A stretch of 64,000 nt of DNA from an uncultured Flavobacteriales bacterium (GCA_903939755.1 CAJAII010000064.1:1-64000); one strand, 5' to 3'; positions 29,925-39,665 are shown, counted from the stretch's first letter. Translations and numbers: made by a program. The notes: generated from the sequence alone by a model not told the origin.

Positions 29925-30869
29925 TTATAACCACCTCGGGTGATGTGCTTTTGTCTTTGGAGGTGGGGGTAAATAATAACAATACTTGACCATCATTTCA
30001 TGTGATCCTCGTGAAACACTTGAAAGTTTATTTAAGGTTAAATCATAAGAATAACCAACTGTTAAATTGGCAATCGGATTGTATCCCAGAATGATAGCTA
30101 CCGCATCAGAAGTTCTATAAGTTATTCCTCCATAAGCTAACTCTTTGTTGTTTTTAACATAGAAATAACGTGCATTAATATCTGCTGAAAACTTGACCAT
30201 ATCAGTTCTAAGCAAAAGATTAGCATCAATGTTACCACCGGCAATATCTTTCATTTTATAGCCACCCATTACGTAATAATGACGAGCGGACTGATACGTA
30301 GATGGCGTAGTAAGAACTCCCACACTTGAAAATTCAGATTCACTTAAATGCGTTGATGATAAACCTGCATAAAAATTCTTTCCTTTAAAATAAGCACCAA
30401 AATTTAAATCCAAACTTGCAGCTTGAAATCCAGCAGCTGGAAGCGAAGGGTCAATCAAGGTTGCAGGTGGCACCCATGTTGGATTCATACCATAAGTCAT
30501 TATTCCAAGGCCAATCCCAAGACCTAAGCGGCCAACGTTTCCAATTTGTATCGGATAAGAGTAATTTAATAAAACATTATTTTGTCTAGAAAATCCAATT
30601 GCGTCATGATAAAAAGAAATTCCTAGACCACCAGGAAAGAAGCGATTCATGTTAGCTTCAATATTTAAGATTGCTGAATTTGGTGCTCCGTTTACTTTAT
30701 CCCATTGATTCCGATAAATTGTGGTAGCACAAATACCATCGTCTAAACCAGTTTCGCCTGGATTAATACTCATTTTATCGTAGAAAAAATGAGTTAGCAA
30801 CTTGTCTTGCTGACCAATAGCGTTACTTGTAACAAGTAAAACTAATATAGATAAAAGTCTTATTTTCAA
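29925..30869 (-). CDS. porP: PorP/SprF family outer-membrane protein
   Basis: This 314-residue protein has a signal peptide (to AIGQQ) and the family opening LLTHFFYDKMSINPGETGLDDG. FPGGLGISFYHDAIGFSRQN and LGLGIGLGIM are barrel strands typical of PorP/SprF. PorP anchors the GldKN ring to the outer membrane. It precedes gldK by 110 bp, the canonical T9SS order. Confidence 0.92.
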   Translation of the reverse strand: MKIRLLSILVLLVTSNAIGQQDKLLTHFFYDKMSINPGETGLDDGICATTIYRNQWDKVNGAPNSAILNIEANMNRFFPGGLGISFYHDAIGFSRQNNVLLNYSYPIQIGNVGRLGLGIGLGIMTYGMNPTWVPPATLIDPSLPAAGFQAASLDLNFGAYFKGKNFYAGLSSTHLSESEFSSVGVLTTPSTYQSARHYYVMGGYKMKDIAGGNIDANLLLRTDMVKFSADINARYFYVKNNKELAYGGITYRTSDAVAIILGYNPIANLTVGYSYDLTLNKLSSVSRGSHEMMVKYCYYLPPPPKTKAHHPRWL

Positions 30870-31083
30870 CAGTTTCAGTTTTATTTAACATATAAATTAA
30901 TTCTAAACTCAGCAGTTTAAGCTTAAAATTGAATGCTAAAATAAATAAAAAAATTAAAACTCAAAAAAAAAGTTTGTTTTATCTTTATAATTGATGGTTT
31001 TATTTAGCCTAGTACACTGAAATCAGGGAGTTAATTATCGGGGCATTGTGTAAAGTTAAATTCTCAGCTGATAATGGCTGTAT

Positions 31084-32244
31084 TTATCCAAGCTTTTGAT
31101 AGGTTTTCCACCATAAATCCGGCATTTCATTTTTCATTGCCATGTCATAGTCAAATTTATTACAAGGCACTAAGTGGTGGCGTTCAAATTTTGAGAATTC
31201 ACTTGGAGGATAAGGAACCTCCATCCACCACCTATCAGATTTATTACTGCGATAAAAAACTATTTCATGCTCGCCTTTTTCCAAGAAAACCGTAAATCTT
31301 GTATAATCCAACTTGCTCCCAACCGGAAAATCACCTTTTCTAGCAAAATATCCATCCATAAAATACCAGCACATTTGTGCGATGAGCTTTGTCTCTATAA
31401 ATGAGTTAGAAAAACAATTAAAGATTCCAAAACTGGTTACCTTATCACTAATCCCTGCATATTTGGTTATTTGACAAGCTTGCTCGGCATAAAATCCGTT
31501 GGGATTACTAAGGTTGTTTTTTGTATCAGAAGCACGAATCGACTCAAAATCAAAACTAATTATGTCTGAATTCCGAAGAATAGGCTCCGCCATTTTAAAA
31601 TCCGAATTAAATTCGCCCAATCGACACACATCAAAAAACAATTTCTCAAACAACTCCAATTCTTTTGGTTGGGCGAATGGCGCTTGTAATCCAATGTTAG
31701 CGTGATTAAATAAATAACATGGCCTTCTGAGCAATAAACTACTAATAAAATTATCATGCGTAACTTCATCGTCCACAGTACCTAAGTCCAATTTAGAATC
31801 GATTGTACAGGTGTTAATCAATTGTTCTAATTCTTCATAACCAATGAACATTGCCGTACTTAAATCCTGAGAACCCCCGACAACAATAGGGACAATTTTG
31901 TTTTTCACTAATTCTGTTACTACTTGCGCTAATGCAAAATAAGTATCACTCAAGTTTTTGCCTGGCAGCAAATCGCCAAGATCATAAATAGTCGATTTCC
32001 AATCCAATCCTTTGTACAAAGCATAAAATTCCTCTCTAAAGTTGCTTGGGCCTTTGATAGCCTTTTCAATTTCAGAGTTAAATCCATTCACCCCTCTATA
32101 TTCTGGCACATAAACAATTGCGCAGCCTTTTTCTGAAAGATCAGGAAAATGATTTGTATGTGCGTCTATTACACTTCCTAATTGATCCTCCCTGTAGGAA
32201 TTTTGAAGTTCTATAGGTTGGAAATAAATTGATATGTCTTTCAT
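31084..32244 (-). CDS. Arginase/formimidoylglutamase-fold protein with degenerate metal site
   Basis: The 386-residue protein aligns by pattern with the ureohydrolase fold: VVGGSQDLS (123-129), CTIDSKLDLG (146-155) and IISFDFESIRASD (228-240). In active enzymes these read GGxHS/D, DAHxD and SxDxDxxDP. Here the His of motif 1 is Gln126, the His of motif 2 is Lys151 and the second Asp of motif 3 is Glu234, so the dimanganese site is probably lost. Relatives are usually labelled formimidoylglutamase and sit near gldKLMN in Flavobacteria. Catalysis is doubtful. Confidence 0.7.
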   Translation of the reverse strand: MKDISIYFQPIELQNSYREDQLGSVIDAHTNHFPDLSEKGCAIVYVPEYRGVNGFNSEIEKAIKGPSNFREEFYALYKGLDWKSTIYDLGDLLPGKNLSDTYFALAQVVTELVKNKIVPIVVGGSQDLSTAMFIGYEELEQLINTCTIDSKLDLGTVDDEVTHDNFISSLLLRRPCYLFNHANIGLQAPFAQPKELELFEKLFFDVCRLGEFNSDFKMAEPILRNSDIISFDFESIRASDTKNNLSNPNGFYAEQACQITKYAGISDKVTSFGIFNCFSNSFIETKLIAQMCWYFMDGYFARKGDFPVGSKLDYTRFTVFLEKGEHEIVFYRSNKSDRWWMEVPYPPSEFSKFERHHLVPCNKFDYDMAMKNEMPDLWWKTYQKLG

Positions 32245-32262
32245 CTATGTATTTGAATGGCT

Positions 32263-32270
32263 CAAAACTA
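32263..32270 (-). promoter_or_regulatory. Promoter -7 box of the arginase-fold gene
   Basis: TAGTTTTG on the minus strand matches TAnnTTTG and ends 18 nt before the ATG at 32244. Confidence 0.4.
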
Positions 32271-32350
32271 AACTAAAGACTAATCAATTAAATAACTACG
32301 GATAAAAGAAATTAAAGGTGAAAAGTGAATAACTCTTGTTCCAAGTATAT

Positions 32351-32758
32351 TTATTCTTGGCTGTTATCTTTTTCAAGAATCTTTTTGATGTCCGGCTTAA
32401 AATAAAGGTTAGATTTTAGGACCTTTCCGTCTTCGCGGTAGATTGGCATTCCAAACTCATCAAGTTTACTCATATTTGATCGTTGAATCTCCTCAAAAAC
32501 TTCAACGATTTTGTGTTGAAGTCCATGTCTCAAAATAGTACCACATAAAATATACAATTGATCACCAAGCGCGTCTGCAATTTCTACAATATCGCCATTT
32601 ATTGCGGCTTCAAGATATTCTTCATTTTCTTCTTTCATTAAATTGAACCTCAGTTCAACATCTTTCGCATTTAAAGAAGGGCAAGGAGCGTGGTTATTTT
32701 CAATACCGAAAGCATCGTGAAAAGATGCTACAGCGGTGATTATTTCTTGTAACTTCAT
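32351..32758 (-). CDS. MazG-like nucleotide pyrophosphohydrolase
   Basis: The 135-residue all-alpha protein has the MazG/HisE metal motif as EENEEYLEAA followed by EIADALGDQLYI. Related enzymes hydrolyse (d)NTPs or phosphoribosyl-ATP to monophosphates; which one applies here is not evident. It lies 9 nt after the fused E1 gene, probably in the same transcript. Confidence 0.82.
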   Translation of the reverse strand: MKLQEIITAVASFHDAFGIENNHAPCPSLNAKDVELRFNLMKEENEEYLEAAINGDIVEIADALGDQLYILCGTILRHGLQHKIVEVFEEIQRSNMSKLDEFGMPIYREDGKVLKSNLYFKPDIKKILEKDNSQE

Positions 32759-32767
32759 TTAAAGATA

Positions 32768-34855
32768 TTAATTTTTTAATAATTTTTCGAGTGCTGATCG
32801 CACCTTAATTGCATTGGGCAATATTGCTTCTTCCAAGTCTGAATTCAGGGGGATGGCCGGGGTATCTACTGCGCCAACAATAAAGATTGCCGCATCAAGG
32901 GAATTGAAATTATCACGTTGGAGTCTCCCTGCAAGACCAAGAGCAAAATTACATTCGATAGACTCTTCTGTAACAATTAGAATTTTACCATGTTTTTGGC
33001 AAAGTTCATTCATTGCTTGATGATCCAAGGGATTAAGGCTTCTCAAATCTAGAATCTCAACACTTCCGGCAAAATTCTTTGCTGCTTCTAATGTCCAATA
33101 CACTCCCCTACCATACGTTATCACCCCACAACTTTCCCCTTTTTGTATTGCCAAATCGTCTGCTAATTGCACCGTTCTTGCCTTACCAATTGGAATACAA
33201 TACTCTTCATCAGGTTCAGGGGACATTGCTCCTTCCGTTCCAGCTATTTTTGACCAATAAAGCCCCTTGTGTTCCAAAATAACAACAGGATTTGGATCAT
33301 AAAAAGCTGCTTTCATCAATCCTTTTAGATCAGCCCCTGTTGAAGGATACAAAACTTTTATTCCCCGAATATTTGTTAAAACCGATTCGACACTTGAAGA
33401 ATGGTAAGGGCCTCCCGAGCCATATGCCCCGATAGGCACACGTATAATACAACTCACCGGCCATTTCCCATTAGATAAATAATACGAACGCGACACCTCG
33501 GTAAATAATTGATTTAAGCCAGGCCAAATATAATCCGCAAATTGAACCTCAACTATCGGCTTTAGACCAACTGCAGACATACCAACAGTAGAACCTATTA
33601 TAAAAGCTTCTTGAATCGGAGTGTTAAAAACCCTATCATCACCAAACGTTTGCGCCAAGGTAGCTGCCTCACGAAATACACCCCCAAGTCTTCCCCCTAC
33701 GTCTTGACCGTAAAGTAAAGCTTCCGGATGTTTTTGCATAATTTCCCTAACCGCAAAAAGCGCAGAGTCAACCATAACCGTTTTCTTTTTACCGGCGGGT
33801 TCACGATTGCCTTTTTCTTCAACAATACTTGTCGGAGCAAAAATAAAATCTGAGATAGATTCTACTGTTGGATCGGGTGCGTTTAAGGCCAATTCATATT
33901 GTTCATCCACCAATTTTCGAACACGTGATTCCTCATTTATTGAATCAGCGAGGGAAATCGAATAATCCGCTAATATGGATTTCAACTTCGGGTATGGATC
34001 TTCTTTTTCCGCTTCCTTTAAATCATCCCTGTACCATTCTTTTCTTACGCCAGATGTATGATGCCCAAGTAAAGGTACTTTTGCGTGAATAATAAATGGG
34101 CGTCGTTCATTTCTAACCAATGCGAATACTTCATTTACGGTTTCAAAACATGCTTTAAAATCTGTTCCATCAATCGTACGGACCTCGATGCCCTTGAAAC
34201 CTTTAGCGAATTCACTTATATCTTGAGCCCTAGTTTCTGATGCTTTGGCAGATATATCCCATCCATTGTCTTGCACTAAATATACAATTGGGAATTGTTT
34301 TAAGGCCGCCATTTGAAAAGCCTCAGAAACCTCTCCTTCCGTACAAGAAGCATCACCAAGTGAACAAACAACAACAGGCGCATTATTGAGATCTACCGAA
34401 GATAATCCAGTTTTTTCTTTGTATTGAATCCCCATTGCTATTCCAGTGGTGGGGATTGCTTGCATTCCAGTAGCAGAAGACTGGTGGATAATCTTTGGGA
34501 ATCCCTCTTTATTTAGAGATGGATGCGAATAATACGTTCTCCCACCTGAAAACACATCGTCTTTTTTCGCAAAAACCTGCAGCATTAGCTCATAAGGACT
34601 TATACCCATACTTAAAAGCATAGCGTCATCACGATAGTATGGAGAAACCCAATCGAATGGTTTTAGTTGCATGCCAATTGCAATTTGAATTGCTTCATGG
34701 CCTCGGGAAGTTGCGTGAACATATTTCGCTGTAACTTCTTTGTTATGCTCGTATTTTTCAGCCAACGTTTTAGCCGTACACATATAATTAAAAGCTAATT
34801 CGATGGTTGCCTTATCTAGCAGTGGTTTCGGTGAGATTTCTTTTTTTTCAGCCAT
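32768..34855 (-). CDS. 2-oxoacid dehydrogenase E1, fused alpha and beta subunits
   Basis: The 695-residue protein carries both E1 halves in one chain. The alpha half has the TPP motif GDASCTEGEVSEAFQ...QDNGW and HTSGVRKEWYRDD. The beta half begins near residue 350 (VDSALFAVREIMQKHPEALLYGQDVG) and includes PIVEVQFADYIWP and VPIGAYGSGGPYHS. It decarboxylates branched-chain 2-oxoacids or pyruvate; the fused form is common in Bacteroidota. The ATG at 34855 is chosen over a TTG at 34891 because a -7 box lies between them. Confidence 0.88.
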   Translation of the reverse strand: MAEKKEISPKPLLDKATIELAFNYMCTAKTLAEKYEHNKEVTAKYVHATSRGHEAIQIAIGMQLKPFDWVSPYYRDDAMLLSMGISPYELMLQVFAKKDDVFSGGRTYYSHPSLNKEGFPKIIHQSSATGMQAIPTTGIAMGIQYKEKTGLSSVDLNNAPVVVCSLGDASCTEGEVSEAFQMAALKQFPIVYLVQDNGWDISAKASETRAQDISEFAKGFKGIEVRTIDGTDFKACFETVNEVFALVRNERRPFIIHAKVPLLGHHTSGVRKEWYRDDLKEAEKEDPYPKLKSILADYSISLADSINEESRVRKLVDEQYELALNAPDPTVESISDFIFAPTSIVEEKGNREPAGKKKTVMVDSALFAVREIMQKHPEALLYGQDVGGRLGGVFREAATLAQTFGDDRVFNTPIQEAFIIGSTVGMSAVGLKPIVEVQFADYIWPGLNQLFTEVSRSYYLSNGKWPVSCIIRVPIGAYGSGGPYHSSSVESVLTNIRGIKVLYPSTGADLKGLMKAAFYDPNPVVILEHKGLYWSKIAGTEGAMSPEPDEEYCIPIGKARTVQLADDLAIQKGESCGVITYGRGVYWTLEAAKNFAGSVEILDLRSLNPLDHQAMNELCQKHGKILIVTEESIECNFALGLAGRLQRDNFNSLDAAIFIVGAVDTPAIPLNSDLEEAILPNAIKVRSALEKLLKN

Positions 34856-34872
34856 TTCATTTTTACAAGCGC

Positions 34873-34880
34873 CAAATATA
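34873..34880 (-). promoter_or_regulatory. Promoter -7 box of the E1 gene
   Basis: TATATTTG on the minus strand ends 17 nt before the ATG at 34855. It overlaps the spurious TTG-initiated extension. Confidence 0.5.
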
Positions 34881-34946
34881 CAAAAGAACAATTTAGAACA
34901 CTATAATTAGCGTTATTCATCGATAAATTAACAAAAAATATCCCAC

Positions 34947-35975
34947 TTAGACGGAGACCGCACCTTGCTGCAATTCTAATTTTAAATTATATGTATCTAG
35001 CTCAGCCATCACCCCAATTGGAATCGTCCATTTTTTGGTTGTATGTCCAAAGGGCGCATTAAAAATTGCGGGGATATTTAAAGGTAAAATATGATGTTTT
35101 ACAACATCTAAAAGGCTAAAAGATTGAAGAGGGTCCTCACTTTCACATTTAGTACAAGCTCCAAAGACAAAACCTGACAGCTTATCTAAGACACCTGCTA
35201 GTTTTAATTGAGTTAGCATCCTATCAATTTTGTAAGGATCTTCATTCAGCTCTTCGAGGAATAAAATTTTATTATCACAATTTGGCAAGTAGTCTGTCCC
35301 AATGAGGCTATTAAACACCGTTAAATTACCTCCAATCAACTCGCCTTGTGCAATTCCCGGAGTTAGGGCTATCATTTTATCTTCAACCCCGAACGGAAAA
35401 ACGTTTCTTTCTCCCAAAAAAACCGTGTTAGTAAAACATAAAGTAGAAAAAGGGTCCCACGAAGAAAGCCCAACGGGGCCATGAAAAGTTACGAGTTTTG
35501 TTTTTGCATTTATCGCCAAAAGAAGACTTGTGATGTCACTAAATCCCATTATAACCTTTGGGTTTTCGGCTATCAACTTATAATCCAACCTATCAAGTAT
35601 TCTAGCACAGCCCCATCCACCCCTAGTGCAAACAATCCCCTTAATCGAATTATCAGCAAATGCATTGTTAATATCATCAGCTCGTTCTTCATCAGATCCA
35701 GCCAAATAGCCGAGTCTATTAGATGCCGATTTCGCGCGTTCCACAACAAATCCGAAATTAGAAAGTATTCTACTAAATTCTTCAATTTTTGTGAGGTCAT
35801 AAACAGCCCCTGCAGGAGAAACAATTATCACTTTATCTCCGCGTTTTAAGGCCGCAGGAAAAATTGGTTTCTCTTTAAGGAGTGGCATTGGAACACTAAA
35901 ACTAACAAGAGGTTGAGCTATTGATGCCGATGCAATTAGAGCGGTATATTTTAGGAATTTTCTTCTGTTTTGCAT
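34947..35975 (-). CDS. LD-carboxypeptidase, peptidase family S66
   Basis: This 342-residue exported enzyme should cleave the L,D bond of murein tetrapeptides or a related peptide. The N-terminus NRRKFLKYTALIASASIA resembles a twin-arginine or Sec signal. Catalytic residues fit the Ser-Glu-His triad: Ser146 in GFSDITS, Glu241/242 in LEELNEDPYKIDRML and His311 in FGHTTKKW. It ends a run of closely spaced minus-strand genes starting at pruA. Confidence 0.87.
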   Translation of the reverse strand: MQNRRKFLKYTALIASASIAQPLVSFSVPMPLLKEKPIFPAALKRGDKVIIVSPAGAVYDLTKIEEFSRILSNFGFVVERAKSASNRLGYLAGSDEERADDINNAFADNSIKGIVCTRGGWGCARILDRLDYKLIAENPKVIMGFSDITSLLLAINAKTKLVTFHGPVGLSSWDPFSTLCFTNTVFLGERNVFPFGVEDKMIALTPGIAQGELIGGNLTVFNSLIGTDYLPNCDNKILFLEELNEDPYKIDRMLTQLKLAGVLDKLSGFVFGACTKCESEDPLQSFSLLDVVKHHILPLNIPAIFNAPFGHTTKKWTIPIGVMAELDTYNLKLELQQGAVSV

Positions 35976-35996
35976 AATGAAAGATACGGCTAAAAA

Positions 35997-36422
35997 TTAT
36001 AAGGAATTCTTAATTGAAATCGTTTTGTTTTTATCAAGTTTTATTGCGCAACTTTCAAAAGAAGGAACAGAAAATACAGGCCTTATGTTATTAGAAAAAC
36101 CGTACGGCTCTTTTGGAAAACCTAAATAACTTCTGTCGCAAGAATTGTTATTGTTTTCATCATGAAAAACACAAACGCCATACGAACCTTCGTCTAAATC
36201 ATGAAACACAACACTAACCTGGTTCCCACTAATAGTTGTTCGAATTTTTCTGTAGGTAAGTCCCACTTTAGCAAAATTTGCAGCATTTCGATATAAACCT
36301 ACTTCAACTTTTCCATTAGTGTTTTTAAGATTTGTGATGGTTACTGTTAAGTTATAAGTTGCTTTTTGAGCATTTAGCGCAACAAATAAAATGCAACAAA
36401 AAATCGACAGCGTAATTTTCAT
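35997..36422 (-). CDS. Secreted DUF2141 domain protein
   Basis: The 141-residue protein has a signal peptide (MKITLSIFCCILFVALNAQ) followed by a DUF2141 beta-sandwich. Diagnostic parts are TITNLKNTNGKVEVGLY, the YGVCVFHDENNNNSCDRSYLG-like Ca-binding-looking turn and GFPKEPYGFSNN. Function is unknown; the domain often accompanies carotenoid or lipid-modifying genes. It lies 6 nt after a fatty-acid hydroxylase family gene. Confidence 0.82.
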   Translation of the reverse strand: MKITLSIFCCILFVALNAQKATYNLTVTITNLKNTNGKVEVGLYRNAANFAKVGLTYRKIRTTISGNQVSVVFHDLDEGSYGVCVFHDENNNNSCDRSYLGFPKEPYGFSNNIRPVFSVPSFESCAIKLDKNKTISIKNSL

Positions 36423-36428
36423 TGTAAG

Positions 36429-37115
36429 CTAAAAATTTGTTTTAAAAATTCTATCCATCCAAACGAAAGTTGATGCATAATTACCATTCAGCTTAGCATG
36501 ATGATCATCATGATGTTTTGTTTTACTTAGCAGCGGTATTTTACTTGAAATAGGTAACTCTAGGTCTGAATGAATATGGATCTCGTGTAAATTTCTTATT
36601 GCCCCAAAAATCCAAAATGCATACAGATTCACAGGCATAAAGATTAGTATTAGAGCGAATCCTAAGAAAGCTCCGATCATCCCCATTAACCATTCGAAAG
36701 GATGCGCATAAAGATATTCGAGGGGGAAAGGCTTTGTTGCTTTATGATGAATGGAATGAATGTTTTTTAGCATAAATTTATTTTCATGCAGCCATCGGTG
36801 ATAAAAATAAAAAAAGATGTCATCGATTACAAACGCAAAAACGACTTGAAATACAATAATGCCAACAGAAATTTTTTGTTCCAAAAAGCCAAACCCAAAA
36901 TAGGCGCCGAGCCCAGATATTGCTAATAGCAAAGTAATATTAAATAAATACAAGGGCATTCTTTTGGCGAAAACCCCTTTAACATATTGTTTTTTCTGAA
37001 TAGTAAATTTTCTAAAAAGATCTGTGTACAGAACTAACATGGAATACAACAAACCGATTAGATTGGTGCCAACCAAAAGCAATACCGTATACCAAGCAAT
37101 TGTTGACGCGTTCAT
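36429..37115 (-). CDS. Sterol desaturase/fatty-acid hydroxylase family protein
   Basis: The 228-residue membrane enzyme has the tripartite His boxes of the di-iron hydroxylase superfamily: HRWLHE, HSIHHK and KHHDDHHAKLNG, with an extra HIHSD. It has about four to five membrane helices. Such enzymes hydroxylate or desaturate lipids, sterols or carotenoids; the substrate is unknown. It overlaps the FkbM methyltransferase by 4 nt. Confidence 0.85.
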   Translation of the reverse strand: MNASTIAWYTVLLLVGTNLIGLLYSMLVLYTDLFRKFTIQKKQYVKGVFAKRMPLYLFNITLLLAISGLGAYFGFGFLEQKISVGIIVFQVVFAFVIDDIFFYFYHRWLHENKFMLKNIHSIHHKATKPFPLEYLYAHPFEWLMGMIGAFLGFALILIFMPVNLYAFWIFGAIRNLHEIHIHSDLELPISSKIPLLSKTKHHDDHHAKLNGNYASTFVWMDRIFKTNF

Positions 37116-37909
37116 ACTTTTATTGCAAAAACATTGTACATCGCAGAATTTTCCAAGCCTTTTTCTTGCTCATCAAATTGTTTTGTAAATCCTTTAAGAG
37201 CAAAAAGATCTTTGACTTTTTGCAAACGATTTTCTATGTTATGAACTTCAATCACAATCGACTTAATTTTTAACCAATCATCGTCATTAATCCCAGTTAA
37301 AACATCCCATTCAGCACCTTCACAATCAATTTTCAGTAAGTCAATTTTTTGGATTTTTTCAGATTCAATAATCGATGATAGCGTCTTTAATTCACAGTTA
37401 ACCGTTTTTTTTCCTTTTACTAATTGTTTGGCAATAATTCCAGAAAAAGCCAATGGAATCCATTTCATCCACCTCATATTTTGGGGTGGATTTTTCATTG
37501 TTCCTTTAACAGCCCTTTTGAAAGCGGTAGGGTCCACATCCCATTGTTCTGGATGCAGTGTAGAAAGAGCTGGCGTGTTTGGGAAATAGGTAAAAGTCGC
37601 CGTGCTATTTTCATTTGAAACACCAAAAGGAAGGACATGCATCTTTTCCTTACCATGCAGATCGGCATTTTTTGACAACACCTCAATAATTTCAGGGATC
37701 GGCTCTAAACAATAAACGCTAACATTTTTAGCTTTTTGCATCACTCTAACACCAAAGACTCCGATATTAGCGCCAATATCAACCACAACATCATTGTCAT
37801 TAATTTCAATTCCATGTTGAAGATAACCTTCCACATGATGATCTAACATCTTTGCTTCTGGTTTTCTTAAGCAATGTACAATCGTTCCGTCTGCAAGTTT
37901 CGTTGTCAT
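37112..37909 (-). CDS. FkbM family methyltransferase
   Basis: This 265-residue SAM-dependent methyltransferase has motif I VVVDIGANIG (residues 41-50), YCLEPIPE as the acidic ribose-binding region and LLKIDCEGAEWDVL, which is diagnostic for FkbM. FkbM enzymes O-methylate sugars or polyketides. Coupling to a hydroxylase gene suggests hydroxylation followed by O-methylation of one molecule, but that is inference. Confidence 0.85.
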   Translation of the reverse strand: MTTKLADGTIVHCLRKPEAKMLDHHVEGYLQHGIEINDNDVVVDIGANIGVFGVRVMQKAKNVSVYCLEPIPEIIEVLSKNADLHGKEKMHVLPFGVSNENSTATFTYFPNTPALSTLHPEQWDVDPTAFKRAVKGTMKNPPQNMRWMKWIPLAFSGIIAKQLVKGKKTVNCELKTLSSIIESEKIQKIDLLKIDCEGAEWDVLTGINDDDWLKIKSIVIEVHNIENRLQKVKDLFALKGFTKQFDEQEKGLENSAMYNVFAIKV

Positions 37910-37941
37910 CGAGTAAATAATTTCAGCTAAAATAGAAAAAA

Positions 37942-39573
37942 TTATTGTTCAAGAAACGGATATTCATAACTTATTGGTGGAACAAATGTTTCTTTTATAG
38001 TTCTTGCAGAAACCCATCTCAATAAGTTCATAGCAGCCCCCGCTTTATCATTTGTTCCTGACCCCCTTGCGCCACCAAAAGGCTGCTGACCAACCACAGC
38101 GCCAGAAGGCTTATCATTGATATAAAAATTACCTGCTGCATTTTCAAGAAGTCTCGTTGCGGTATTAATTGCATAACGATCCTGCGCGATTATGGAACCC
38201 GTTAGCGCATATTCAGAAGTCTCATCAATTAAGCTTAAAGTTGCTTCAAAATCAGCATCTTCATAGACATAGATAGTAAGAACAGGGCCAAATATTTCTT
38301 CACACATCGTCCTAAATCTAGGATTAGTTGTCACAAAAGTCGTTGGCTCAATGAAATAACCAACAGATTTATCATATCCTCCACCCGTTATTAATTCAGC
38401 GTCGCCTTGCGCTTTGCAATAATCAATATAAGCGGCAATTTTATCAAATGATTTTTCATCAATAACCGCATTGCAGAAATTTGAAGTATCGTAAGGCGTA
38501 CCAATTTTTATTGAGTTGACTTGTTCAACGTAAATTCGTTTAACTTCAGGCCAAATAGATTTTGGAATATAAGCCCTAGAGGCGGCGGAACACTTTTGTC
38601 CTTGGAATTCAAATGCACCACGAGCAAGGGCTGTTGCAACCACAGCAGGAATTGCCGAACTATGAGCCATGACAAAATCCTTTCCACCAGTTTCTCCAAC
38701 GATACGAGGATAGGTACGGAAACTAGCAATATTTTCACCAATTTGTTTCCATAAAGCACGAAAAACTCCGGTAGAACCAGTGAAATGCAAGCCGGCAAAA
38801 TCTTTGTGTTTAAAAACTATATCTCCAGCGACAGGTCCTTCAACAGTAATCATATTTATGACCCCATCAGGAAGGCCTGCAGCCTTAAATAGCTCCATAA
38901 TCACTTGGGCTGAATAAACCTGAGTATCTGAAGGCTTCCAAACTACAACATTCCCCATCATTGCAGGAGCGGCGCATAAATTAGCGGCAATTGCCGTAAA
39001 GTTGAATGGTGTTATCGCAAAAACAAATCCTTCAAGCGGTCGATATTGCAATCGATTCCAAACACCAGGGGAAGATTCGGGTTGATCCTTATAAATTTGA
39101 GTCATGTATTGCACATTAAAGCGCAAGAAGTCAATTAATTCACAAGCAGCATCGATTTCCGATTGAAAAACATTTTTCGATTGAGCCAACATAGTTGCAG
39201 CATTCATTTTATTTCTGAAGGGACCAGCAAGTAAATCTGCCGCCTTTAAAAAAATGGCAGCGCGATCTTCCCATGGAAGATTTGCCCATGCATTTCGAGC
39301 ATGCATTGCGGCATCAATGGCAGCATTGACATGTTCTCCATCACCAAAATTAAAATAACCCAATACTTTTTGATGGTCATGTGGGGGATTCATTGGTTTT
39401 TTATGACTTGTTCTAACTTCATTTGAGCCAATATACATTGGCACATCAATGGCGTTTTGGTTATACATTTCATGATAGCAAGCTAATAAACCAAGGCGAT
39501 CCGCACTACCTTTAGCGTAGGATTTTACCGGCTCATTAATTGCATTTGGCGTTTGAAAGAAGGCGTTTGACAT
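37942..39573 (-). CDS. pruA: L-glutamate gamma-semialdehyde (P5C) dehydrogenase
   Basis: The 543-residue aldehyde dehydrogenase oxidises glutamate semialdehyde to glutamate in proline catabolism. Catalytic Cys328 is in FQGQKCSAASRAY and the general base Glu294 in GETGGKDF. FTGSTGVF is the NAD-site loop. Length and the QNAIDVPMYIGS-type N-terminal region match the stand-alone PruA of Bacteroidota. A well-spaced promoter lies just upstream. No proline dehydrogenase gene is in the window. Confidence 0.93.
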   Translation of the reverse strand: MSNAFFQTPNAINEPVKSYAKGSADRLGLLACYHEMYNQNAIDVPMYIGSNEVRTSHKKPMNPPHDHQKVLGYFNFGDGEHVNAAIDAAMHARNAWANLPWEDRAAIFLKAADLLAGPFRNKMNAATMLAQSKNVFQSEIDAACELIDFLRFNVQYMTQIYKDQPESSPGVWNRLQYRPLEGFVFAITPFNFTAIAANLCAAPAMMGNVVVWKPSDTQVYSAQVIMELFKAAGLPDGVINMITVEGPVAGDIVFKHKDFAGLHFTGSTGVFRALWKQIGENIASFRTYPRIVGETGGKDFVMAHSSAIPAVVATALARGAFEFQGQKCSAASRAYIPKSIWPEVKRIYVEQVNSIKIGTPYDTSNFCNAVIDEKSFDKIAAYIDYCKAQGDAELITGGGYDKSVGYFIEPTTFVTTNPRFRTMCEEIFGPVLTIYVYEDADFEATLSLIDETSEYALTGSIIAQDRYAINTATRLLENAAGNFYINDKPSGAVVGQQPFGGARGSGTNDKAGAAMNLLRWVSARTIKETFVPPISYEYPFLEQ

Positions 39574-39590
39574 AGTTTAAAGTATTTATA

Positions 39591-39624
39591 CAAATATAGC
39601 AATTGTTACTCTTTACATTGCCAA
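39591..39624 (-). promoter_or_regulatory. Promoter of pruA (TTG-N23-TATATTTG)
   Basis: On the minus strand TTG (39624-39622) is followed after 23 nt by TATATTTG (39598-39591), which ends 17 nt before the pruA ATG. It is back-to-back with the recF promoter. Confidence 0.55.
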
Positions 39625-39665
39625 ACAGCGCTACAAACAAGTAAAAATAAATTTAAAAGCCGTAA

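Noticed and set aside
30870..31083. A/T-rich runs between porP and the arginase-fold gene as a terminator
   Set aside because: Long A and T runs are present, but no stem precedes them on either strand.
35481..35849. 122-codon plus-strand frame opposite the S66 peptidase gene
   Set aside because: It is antisense to a gene with an intact catalytic triad and has an irregular composition.
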